This document shows, piece by piece, positions 52,977 through 60,492 of a stretch of DNA of 64,000 nt (its first letter is position 1; the number at the start of each line of letters is the position of its first letter). The stretch is from Marilutibacter chinensis (GTDB lineage Bacteria > Pseudomonadota > Gammaproteobacteria > Xanthomonadales > Xanthomonadaceae): assembly GCF_021725675.1 (NCBI RefSeq), contig NZ_JAKJPO010000001.1, positions 1,054,001-1,118,000 on the forward strand, read 5' to 3'. The notes beneath the pieces are model-generated. The model was given only the letters and a program-made list of their open reading frames with translations. It searched no databases and was not told the DNA's origin. The translations under genes were made by a program, and so were the position numbers.

Positions 52977-55250
52977 TCAGGTGTTGGCCGGAAGTGCTTG
53001 TGTTATCGGAACGCGGCGCGGCGCCACCCACAGGCGGAATACGAACCAGGCCAGGGCGAGTGCGCCTACGCTGAACACGGTATCCGACGGCACCCGCATC
53101 CATACCAGCAGGTCGACGATCGGCTGCTGCATGAACTCGGCCGAGCGGGCATACCAGTAACCGTGCTCCAGCGCCGCCTTCAGCTGCAGGATGCCCAGCG
53201 GCAGCAGGGTGAACAGCGCCATCCCCGCCAGACCGATGTTGAACGCCCAGAAACTGGTACCCAGCAGCTTCTCGTTCCATTGCACGTCCGGCTTCAGACC
53301 ACGCAGGCAGAACAGCATCAGGCCGATGCCGAGCATGCCGTACACGCCGAACAGTGCGGTGTGGCCGTGGGTCGGGGTCAGGTTCAGGCCCTGCATGTAG
53401 TACAGCGACAGCGGCGGATTGATCAGGAAGCCGAACAGGCCCGCACCTACGAGGTTCCAGAACGCCACCGCGATGAAGAACATGATCGGCCAGCGATAGC
53501 GCTGCATCCACGGCGTCGCCTTGCCCATCCGGTAGCTGTGGAAGGCCTCGAAGCCGACGTAGGCCAGCGGCACCACTTCCAGCGCGGAGAAGCTGGCGCC
53601 CAGCGCGATCACCGCGGTCGGCGTGCCGGTGAAGTACAGATGGTGCAGCGTACCCAGCACGCCACCGGCCATGAAGACGATGGTCGCGAACAGCACGGCG
53701 ATGGTCGCGGTACGCACCTGCAGCAGTCCCAGGCGGGTGAACAGGAACGACATCACCGCCACCGCGAAGACCTCGAAGAAGCCTTCCACCCACAGGTGGA
53801 CGACCCACCAGCGCCAGTACTCGACCATCGACAGCGAGGTGTGCTCGCCCCACATCAGGCCCGCGGCGTAGAACAGGCCGATCGCGACGGTGGACAGGAA
53901 CAGCAGCACCACGATCGAGCGCGACTCCCCGCCGTTGCGGATCGCCGGCCACAACGCGCGCCCCACCAGCGTCAGCCACAGGCCCAGGCCGATGAACAGG
54001 AACCATTGCCAGAAGCGTCCGATGTCGGTGTATTCCCAGCCCTGGTGACCGAACCAGAAGTTGTGCTCCAGGCCCAGCTTCTGCATCACGGCCAGCCACT
54101 GCCCCGCGAACGCGCCGATCACGATGACCAGCAGGCACACCCACAACAGGTTCACCCCCAGACGCTGGAACTTCGGTTCGTGACCTGAAATCGCCGGGCC
54201 GATGTACAGGCCCATGCCGAGCCAGGCGGTGGCGATCCACAGCACGGCCAGTTGCGTATGCCAGGTGCGGGTCAGCGAGTACGGCAGCACGTCGGACAGC
54301 ATGAAGCCGTACGCCTCCTGCCCCTCGACCTGATAGTGCGCGGTGACCGCTCCCAGCAGGATCTGCACCAGGAACAACGCGATCACCACCCAGAAGTACT
54401 TGGCGGTCGCCTTCATCGACGGCGTGACCCTGATCGACGCCAGCGGATCGTGGCGGGGCAGTACCGGTGCCAGTTCGTCGCCGTGGTTGACCGCGTAGTG
54501 CCAGCCCAGCAGGCCGATGCCGGCGATCAGGAACAGCACGCTGAACACGGTCCAGATGAAGGCGTCGGTTGTCGGCTTGTTTCCGACCAGGCCGTCGGCC
54601 GGCCAGTTCGCGGTGTAGGTGATGTCCGAGCCCGGCCGCTCCGTCACCGCGGCCCAGGCCGTCCACCAGTAGAACGCGGTCAGCCTGCGACGATGCTCCG
54701 CGTCCGGCACGGTGTTCTCGCGCATCGCGTACGCCTCGCGCAGCTCCGCCGTCGCCGGATCATTGCCGAACAGGCTCTGGTAATGACCACCGACGCGCGA
54801 GATCGCGTCCACGCGGTCTCCATCCAGGCGGATGACCCGCGTCGCCTCGTCGTAGCCGTTGGGCCGCATCAACGACTGGATACGCTGGGCGTACGCGGCC
54901 TGCACGCTGGCGTCGAGTTTCCGGTAGCTGTCGACGCCGGCTTCGCGCACGGCCCACAGGTCCATCACCGCCTCGGCCTCGCGATGCAGCCAGTCGGCAC
55001 TCCAGTCCGGCGCGACGTAGCCGCCATGCCCCCAGATCGAACCGAGCTGCTGGCCGCCGATCGACTGCCAGACCTGGCGGCCGGTCTCGATGTCGTCGCG
55101 CGTGAAAACGAGCTCTCCGCTTGGACCAACGACCCGTTCGGGCATGGGCGGGGACTGGCGGTGGATTTCGCTGCCGACCCATAACAGGACGGCGAACGAG
55201 GCGACGAGCAGGACCGCCAGGCCTGCCCACAACTTGCGGGTCGAGTTCAT
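52977..55250 (-). CDS. norZ: quinol-dependent nitric oxide reductase
   Basis: A single-subunit qNOR that reduces NO to N2O with quinol electrons. The 757 residues comprise an N-terminal helix, a periplasmic NorC-like domain (RDDIETGRQVWQSIGGQQLGS, GHGGYVAPDWSADWLHREA) and the NorB core. Heme and iron ligands appear in TRTWHTQLAVLWI, WVVHLWVEGFFEVFA and GTLHHLYFTG; HGHTALFGVYGMLGIGLMLF completes the core. The FNR box is at 55307-55320. There is no separate norC, as expected for qNOR. Confidence 0.95.
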   Translation of the reverse strand: MNSTRKLWAGLAVLLVASFAVLLWVGSEIHRQSPPMPERVVGPSGELVFTRDDIETGRQVWQSIGGQQLGSIWGHGGYVAPDWSADWLHREAEAVMDLWAVREAGVDSYRKLDASVQAAYAQRIQSLMRPNGYDEATRVIRLDGDRVDAISRVGGHYQSLFGNDPATAELREAYAMRENTVPDAEHRRRLTAFYWWTAWAAVTERPGSDITYTANWPADGLVGNKPTTDAFIWTVFSVLFLIAGIGLLGWHYAVNHGDELAPVLPRHDPLASIRVTPSMKATAKYFWVVIALFLVQILLGAVTAHYQVEGQEAYGFMLSDVLPYSLTRTWHTQLAVLWIATAWLGMGLYIGPAISGHEPKFQRLGVNLLWVCLLVIVIGAFAGQWLAVMQKLGLEHNFWFGHQGWEYTDIGRFWQWFLFIGLGLWLTLVGRALWPAIRNGGESRSIVVLLFLSTVAIGLFYAAGLMWGEHTSLSMVEYWRWWVVHLWVEGFFEVFAVAVMSFLFTRLGLLQVRTATIAVLFATIVFMAGGVLGTLHHLYFTGTPTAVIALGASFSALEVVPLAYVGFEAFHSYRMGKATPWMQRYRWPIMFFIAVAFWNLVGAGLFGFLINPPLSLYYMQGLNLTPTHGHTALFGVYGMLGIGLMLFCLRGLKPDVQWNEKLLGTSFWAFNIGLAGMALFTLLPLGILQLKAALEHGYWYARSAEFMQQPIVDLLVWMRVPSDTVFSVGALALAWFVFRLWVAPRRVPITQALPANT

Positions 55251-55306
55251 GTCAGCACTCCGTGAAGGAACGTCGGCATGTTCCGCCTGCCCTGCCCCCG
55301 CGCTCC

Positions 55307-55320
55307 ATGACCCAGGTCAA
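55307..55320 (-). promoter_or_regulatory. FNR/DNR box of norZ
   Basis: ATGACCCAGGTCAA, seven of ten fixed positions; right half GTCAA and the following GCGGG are shared with the nirK and hemN boxes. Centre 63.5 bases before the norZ ATG. Confidence 0.65.
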
Positions 55321-55394
55321 GCGGGGACCAGATGCATCACAGGACGAGGAGGGTGATGAAGCCGGGGAGAAGGCCTCCGTCGAACGGCCTTCGC

Positions 55395-56150
55395 TCAGTT
55401 CCGCAGCACGGTCCGGGCCATGGATTCGAGACGCGGCATGTCGAGGATCTCGACGTCGCGCTGCTTGATCGACACCAGCCCGTTGTCCTCGAAACGACGC
55501 AGGACGCGGCTGACGGTCTCCGGTGCCTGGCGCAGGTAATTGGCGATATCGGTGCGCGACATGGTGAGCTGGAAGCGCCGCGGCGAGAACCCACGCTGCG
55601 CGAGCCGGCGGGAAAAGCTGATCAGGAACGCCGCCATCCGCTCGTCCGCGGAATGATTGCCGGCGAACAGCGAAGCCACGCCGATGTCCCGGCTCATCAG
55701 CCTGAACAGGTGCTGCTGCAGGTTCGGCAGCCGGGTGGCCAGCAGGGCGATGCGCGGAAACGAGAACCGGCACAGCATCACCGTGTCCAGGGCCACCGCA
55801 TTGCAGGGATAGCGGTCGTCGTGGATGGCATTGAGACCGATGACCTCGCCGGGCAGGTGGAAACCCAGGGTCTGCTCGCGCCCTTCCGGATCGATCGTAT
55901 AGGTCCTGACCGTGCCGGCGCGCACCGCGGCGATGGCCTCGAACGGGTCGCCCTCGCGGAACACGTGGTCGCCGGCGCGCAATGGGCCGACGTGCTCGAC
56001 CAGCACATGCAGGTCCATCAACGCGCTCTTGTCCATGCCTTCGGAAAGACACGCCTGCGAGAAGGCGCAGGTCGAGCAGAACGTCAGCTCGTCGCCATCG
56101 TCCGCAAGGATCTTCCGATTGAGGCGGGGAAAGACAACGCCAGAATTCAT
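55395..56150 (-). CDS. fnr: FNR-type oxygen-sensing transcriptional regulator
   Basis: A 251-residue CRP/FNR regulator with all four [4Fe-4S] ligands: C25, C28 and C34 in FCSTCAFSQACLS (C-x2-C-x5-C as in E. coli FNR) and C127 in LDTVMLCRFSF. The effector domain has RAGDHVFREGDPFEAI, and the HTH reads RTDIANYLRQAPETVSRVLRRF with the ExxSR pattern that reads TTGAT. It lies 16 bases after hemN and shares its FNR-controlled promoter, so it may be autoregulated. Start at 56150; the frame extends to 56348 inside hemN. Confidence 0.9.
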   Translation of the reverse strand: MNSGVVFPRLNRKILADDGDELTFCSTCAFSQACLSEGMDKSALMDLHVLVEHVGPLRAGDHVFREGDPFEAIAAVRAGTVRTYTIDPEGREQTLGFHLPGEVIGLNAIHDDRYPCNAVALDTVMLCRFSFPRIALLATRLPNLQQHLFRLMSRDIGVASLFAGNHSADERMAAFLISFSRRLAQRGFSPRRFQLTMSRTDIANYLRQAPETVSRVLRRFEDNGLVSIKQRDVEILDMPRLESMARTVLRN

Positions 56151-56166
56151 GAAGGCCGGGGCCGGA

Positions 56167-57567
56167 TCACACGGTTCGCGAGAACTGTACCGCGGCAACG
56201 TCGCCCTGCGGAAGGAGATACCGGTCGAAACACGCCGCCAGCACTCGCAGCAGCAGCCTGCCGCGCGCGGTGGCGCGTATCGTCCGCCTGGACAGCTCGA
56301 CCAGCCCGTCCTGCTCCAGTTTCGCCAGCTGGTCCATCGCACCCGCAAAGTACGACCGGAACGCCACCACGTGGCGGCGTTCCACTGCCGGAATGTCGAT
56401 CTCGCCGTGGCACATCAACGCCTGGATGACGTCGGCCCGCAGCAGATCGTCTTCTTCCAGTCGCATCCCTCGCCAGACCGGCAGCCTGCCCGCGTCGATG
56501 GCCTGCTCCCAACCGGGCAGATCGCGGGGATTCTGGCTGAAACTGGGACCCACGTGGCTGATCGCGCTCACCCCCAGCCCGATCAGGTCGCTGTCGGCAC
56601 TGGTCGTATAGCCCATGAAGTTGCGATGCAGGTCGCCGCGCGACTGGGCCTGCGCGAGATCGTCGCCGGGCAGCGCGAAATGGTCCATGCCGATGTACAC
56701 GTAGCCCGCCTCGCCCAGGCGCTCTATCGCCAGCTGCAGCAAGGCCAGCTTGGCCTGCGGCGTCGGTAGATCGTCGGCACGGATCCGCTGCTGCGGCCGG
56801 AACAACTGCGGCAGATGCGCGTAGCTGTAGATCGCCAGGCGGTCGGGACGCGCCTCCAGCATGATCTCCAGGGTCCGGTCGAAACCCTCGGGGGTCTGCA
56901 GCGGCAGCCCGTAGATCAGATCCACGTTGACCGAACGCATGCCATGCCCGCGGCACGCATCGATGATGGCCAGCGTCTGCTCCACGCCCTGGACGCGGTT
57001 GACCGCCTTCTGCACCGCCGGATCGAAGTCCTGCACGCCCAGGCTCGCGCGGTTGAAGCCGGCCTCCGCCAGCACCCGGATGTCGTCCGGATCGACGAAA
57101 CGAGGATCCAGCTCGATCGAGCATTCGCGCCTGTCCTCCGGCGCGAACGAGAAATGACGACGGACCACGTCGACCACTTCGGCGATCTGGCCGGCGTCGA
57201 GGAAATTGGGCGTTCCGCCCCCCAGGTGCAGCTGGACCACGTCGCGGTCGCGATCGAACAGCTTCGACATCATCCCGATCTCGCGGTAGAGCCGGACCAG
57301 GTAGGCATCGCCGCGGGCCTTGTCGCGGGTGATCACCCGGTTGCAGCCGCAGTAGAAGCACGGGCTGGCACAGAAGGGGATGTGGGCATAGATCGACAGC
57401 GGCCGGGGAATCGGGTCGCCGTTGGTGAGGGCCGCCACCTCACGCAGTTGCGCTTCGCCGAAGTCGGGGCGGAACTGCGGCGCGGTGGGATAAGAGGTGT
57501 AACGCGGCCCCGGCCGGTCGTAGCGGCGCAGGAGCTCCGGATCGAAAAGGACGGAGGAGGTAGCCAT
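56167..57567 (-). CDS. hemN: oxygen-independent coproporphyrinogen III oxidase
   Basis: A radical SAM enzyme that converts coproporphyrinogen III to protoporphyrinogen IX without oxygen, supplying heme for anaerobic growth and for qNOR. The [4Fe-4S] motif is C66-x3-C70-x2-C73 in FCASPCFYCGC. The ATG is followed by the usual YDRPGPRYTSYPTAPQF. 466 residues (E. coli 457). There is no ribosome site before the ATG, and a predicted start of transcription falls within a base or two of it, suggesting a leaderless mRNA. Confidence 0.94.
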   Translation of the reverse strand: MATSSVLFDPELLRRYDRPGPRYTSYPTAPQFRPDFGEAQLREVAALTNGDPIPRPLSIYAHIPFCASPCFYCGCNRVITRDKARGDAYLVRLYREIGMMSKLFDRDRDVVQLHLGGGTPNFLDAGQIAEVVDVVRRHFSFAPEDRRECSIELDPRFVDPDDIRVLAEAGFNRASLGVQDFDPAVQKAVNRVQGVEQTLAIIDACRGHGMRSVNVDLIYGLPLQTPEGFDRTLEIMLEARPDRLAIYSYAHLPQLFRPQQRIRADDLPTPQAKLALLQLAIERLGEAGYVYIGMDHFALPGDDLAQAQSRGDLHRNFMGYTTSADSDLIGLGVSAISHVGPSFSQNPRDLPGWEQAIDAGRLPVWRGMRLEEDDLLRADVIQALMCHGEIDIPAVERRHVVAFRSYFAGAMDQLAKLEQDGLVELSRRTIRATARGRLLLRVLAACFDRYLLPQGDVAAVQFSRTV

Positions 57568-57602
57568 GGCCGGCAGGGTAGCGACGCGGCGGCCCGTCCA
57601 TC

Positions 57603-57616
57603 TTGATTTCGGTCAA
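57603..57616 (-). promoter_or_regulatory. FNR/DNR box of hemN-fnr
   Basis: TTGATTTCGGTCAA, nine of ten fixed positions, followed by GCGG as in the nirK and norZ boxes. With TACCCT at 57575-57580 as -10, transcription would start at about 57568, one base before the ATG. Confidence 0.75.
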
Positions 57617-57722
57617 GCGGACGGATCCATCCGCTGCGGAGAAGACGCAAGGTGCCCAGCCGCCGGCACGACCGGTGAACGCATTCGGCTGGAATCCGCC
57701 CCCGCCTGCCCGCGTCGCGGAC

Positions 57723-59153
57723 TCATGTTCCCGGCCGCGGCGTCGGCTTCGGTTCGGCGACCTCCTTTCCCGGCCGTGCACGGCCCGACATCTCGGCACC
57801 CGCGTCCGGAGACAACCTCAGCATCATCGCCAACGAGCTGGCCGAGACGAGGCCCACGGTCAGGAACGCGAAGGTGAAGTTGATCGCCGCGTCCATCGGC
57901 CGCCCCGTGGCCACGCTCGCCATGCTCAATGCATAGCCGCCGATGGTGATGCCCATCGCGAGAGACACCTGCTGGGCCATCGCCGCCAGGCTGCTGGCCT
58001 GGCTCATGCGCGCATCGTCGACATCGGCGTACACGATGGCATTGAGGCTGGTGAACTGCAGCGAGCGGAAACAGCCGCTGGCCAGCAGCACGCCGACGAT
58101 CAGCGGGTATGGCGTATCGGCGCGGAACAGGCCGAATCCGCACAGGAACAGCGACGCCAGCAGCGCGTTCGCCACCAGCACCGGGCGGAAGCCGAAGCGA
58201 TGGATGATCCGTGCCGCCAGCGTCTTCATGAACATCGCGCCTGCGGCCGAAGTGAACGTAAGCAGTCCCGACTGCAACGGATTGAGCCCGAACCCGAGCT
58301 GCAGCATCAGCGGCAGCAGGAACGGCGTGGCACCGACGCCGATGCGGAACAACGAACCGCCGATCACACCGATGCGGAAGGTCGGGAGACGGAACAGGTC
58401 GAGCCTCAGCAGCGGATGCGGATGCCGGCGCGCATGCAGGCCGTACAGCCCCAGCAAGGCGAAACCCAGCAGCACGCAACCGACCGCAACCGGCATGCCG
58501 ACCAGGTGCCGGCCCATCGTCGCAAAGCCGAAGATCGCCAGCGCCAGTCCGCAACTGGTCAATGCGAACCCGCGCCAGTCCAGCGGGCCCACCTGCGACC
58601 GCAGCAACGGAACATGCCGCCAGGCCAGCCAGATTCCGAGCAGTCCCATCGGAATGTTGATCAGGAAGATGAAGCGCCAGTGACTGTAGGTGGTGATGAA
58701 GCCGCCCAGCACCGGCCCCAGCATCGGTCCCAGCAGCGCGGGAATGGTCAGCCAGCTCAGCGCACGCACCAGCTCCGGCTTCGGCACGCTGCGCAGCAGT
58801 ACCAGGCGCCCCACGGGCACCATCATCGCCCCGCCCACACCCTGCAGGAACCGCGCCGCGACCAGCGTACCGAGCGATCCCGATGCCGCACAGGCCAGGG
58901 AGCCGAGCAGGAACACCGCGATCGCCGCCATGAACGTCGGTCGCGCGCCGTACCTGTCCGCCACCCAGCCGCTGATCGGGATGAACACCGCCAGCGCGAG
59001 CATGTAGGTGGTCAATGCAAGCTTCAGCGACACCGCCTCCACGCCCAGGTCCAGCGCCATCTGCGGCAGGGAGGTCGCGATCGCGGTCGAGTCCATGTTC
59101 TCGATGAACAGCGCGGTCGCAACGATCAATGGCAGCAGGCGTTCGGGTCTCAA
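57723..59153 (-). CDS. MFS transporter, EmrB/QacA (DHA2) type
   Basis: A drug:proton antiporter with about 14 helices. Family motifs include TALFIENMDSTAIATSLPQMA (helix 1, motif D1), GWVADRYGARPTF (motif A), RFLQGVGGAMMVPVGR and LLGPMLGPVLGGF (motif C). The start is uncertain: the frame is open to 59426, but a TTG at 59153 (476 aa) precedes the first helix and matches the usual length. A charged C-terminal tail ends PKPTPRPGT. Substrate unknown. Confidence 0.8.
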   Translation of the reverse strand: MRPERLLPLIVATALFIENMDSTAIATSLPQMALDLGVEAVSLKLALTTYMLALAVFIPISGWVADRYGARPTFMAAIAVFLLGSLACAASGSLGTLVAARFLQGVGGAMMVPVGRLVLLRSVPKPELVRALSWLTIPALLGPMLGPVLGGFITTYSHWRFIFLINIPMGLLGIWLAWRHVPLLRSQVGPLDWRGFALTSCGLALAIFGFATMGRHLVGMPVAVGCVLLGFALLGLYGLHARRHPHPLLRLDLFRLPTFRIGVIGGSLFRIGVGATPFLLPLMLQLGFGLNPLQSGLLTFTSAAGAMFMKTLAARIIHRFGFRPVLVANALLASLFLCGFGLFRADTPYPLIVGVLLASGCFRSLQFTSLNAIVYADVDDARMSQASSLAAMAQQVSLAMGITIGGYALSMASVATGRPMDAAINFTFAFLTVGLVSASSLAMMLRLSPDAGAEMSGRARPGKEVAEPKPTPRPGT

Positions 59154-59520
59154 GACGGTCGATGATCGGCAAGCCGGTCGCCATTGTCTCGCAACGATCG
59201 GCGGACGGGGCTTCCCGGCCGCGAGCTGGCCGTTCGATCCGCATGCGCCACGCGTGCGGAACCGGTGGGCAGGCCGGCAGTCGCGACCACTTGACGCATG
59301 CATCGTGGCCGCGCCGGCGACGAGGATACGGACAGCGGAACGGCCGGCATGGAGACCCCGGCAAGGGATGCGATTCCCCGCGACGATCCGCCTGCCACAT
59401 GGCAAGCGCGCGCCGGCTTCATTCACCCCCGAATCACCTGGCGCGCCTTAGGGTCGAGGACCCGGCAATGACCGGAGAATGCCGTCAGGCGCCGGTCGGC
59501 CGCCCGTGAGGATTACGACC
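59154..59520. other. intergenic region between divergent MFS and ku genes
   Basis: About 365 bases with no separate gene seen; part may encode the N terminus of the MFS transporter if its start is at 59426 rather than 59153. The last 60 bases hold the ku ribosome site. Confidence 0.4.
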
Positions 59521-60489
59521 GTGGCACGCCCCATCTGGACCGGCACGCTGTCTTTCGGCCTTCTCAACATTCCTGTCTCGCTGATGTCCGGCGAACGGCG
59601 CGTCGACCTGCACTTCCGGATGCTGGACTCGCGCAGCAACACGCCGATCCGTTATGAACGCGTCAACGCCGAGACCGGCGAGGAAGTGCCATGGAAGGAC
59701 ATCGTCAAGGCATTCGAGTACGACAAGGGCAGCTACGTGGTGATCGACAAGGAAGACATCGCGGCAGCCGCGCCCGAGAGCCACGAGACCGTGGAGGTCG
59801 AGACCTTCGTCGACGCCGCCGACATTCCGCCCCAGTTCTTCGAGAAGCCCTATGTGCTGGTGCCGGCCAAGAAGGCCGAGAAGGGCTATGTGCTGCTGAG
59901 GGAAACGCTCGAGGAAACCGGCAGGGTCGGTATCGCACGCGTCGTGATCCGGACCCGCGAGTACCTCAGCGCGGTGATGCCCCAGGGCGACGCACTGCTT
60001 CTGGTGCTCATGCGATACCCGCAGGAACTCGTCGATCCGGCCGACTACCGCCTTCCCGAAGGCAAGGCGGGCGACTACCGCATCAGCGGCAAGGAGCACG
60101 AGATGGCGCGGCAGCTGATCGACTCGATGTCGGGTCCGTGGAAGCCGGACGACTACCATGACGAGTTCCGCGCCCAGCTCGAGTCCATCATCCGCAGGAA
60201 GGTGAAGTCGAAGGGCACGACCACCCGGGCCGAGGAACCTGCCGGCGATCTCGACGAGAACGCCACCACCAACGTGGTCGACTTCATGGCACTGCTGAAG
60301 AAGAGCATCGAGAGCCAGAAGCGCACGCCGGCAAAAGGCGGGGCCGCCGCAAAGAAATCCGCATCGAAGAAGCCGGCCACGGGCACCCGGAAGAGCCGCA
60401 CGAGGAAGTCCACCGCCAAGAAGGCCGGCAAGAAGAAGACGGCCGGCAAGTCGTCCGGGAGCGGATCGCGGCAGCGCAAGGCGGGCTGA
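59521..60489 (+). CDS. ku: Ku protein, nonhomologous end joining
   Basis: A homodimeric DNA-end-binding ring that recruits LigD to double-strand breaks. The 322 residues contain the bacterial Ku core: IWTGTLSFGLLNIPVSLMSG, RYERVNAETGEEVPWKDIVK, VDAADIPPQFFEKPYVLVP and GYVLLRETLEETGRVGIARV. The C-terminal tail is 60 residues of Lys/Ala/Arg, a DNA-binding extension. The GTG at 59521 is preferred to an ATG at 59479 because family proteins begin at ARPIWTG. ligD starts three bases after its stop. Confidence 0.94.
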   Translation: MARPIWTGTLSFGLLNIPVSLMSGERRVDLHFRMLDSRSNTPIRYERVNAETGEEVPWKDIVKAFEYDKGSYVVIDKEDIAAAAPESHETVEVETFVDAADIPPQFFEKPYVLVPAKKAEKGYVLLRETLEETGRVGIARVVIRTREYLSAVMPQGDALLLVLMRYPQELVDPADYRLPEGKAGDYRISGKEHEMARQLIDSMSGPWKPDDYHDEFRAQLESIIRRKVKSKGTTTRAEEPAGDLDENATTNVVDFMALLKKSIESQKRTPAKGGAAAKKSASKKPATGTRKSRTRKSTAKKAGKKKTAGKSSGSGSRQRKAG

Positions 60490-60492
60490 GCG

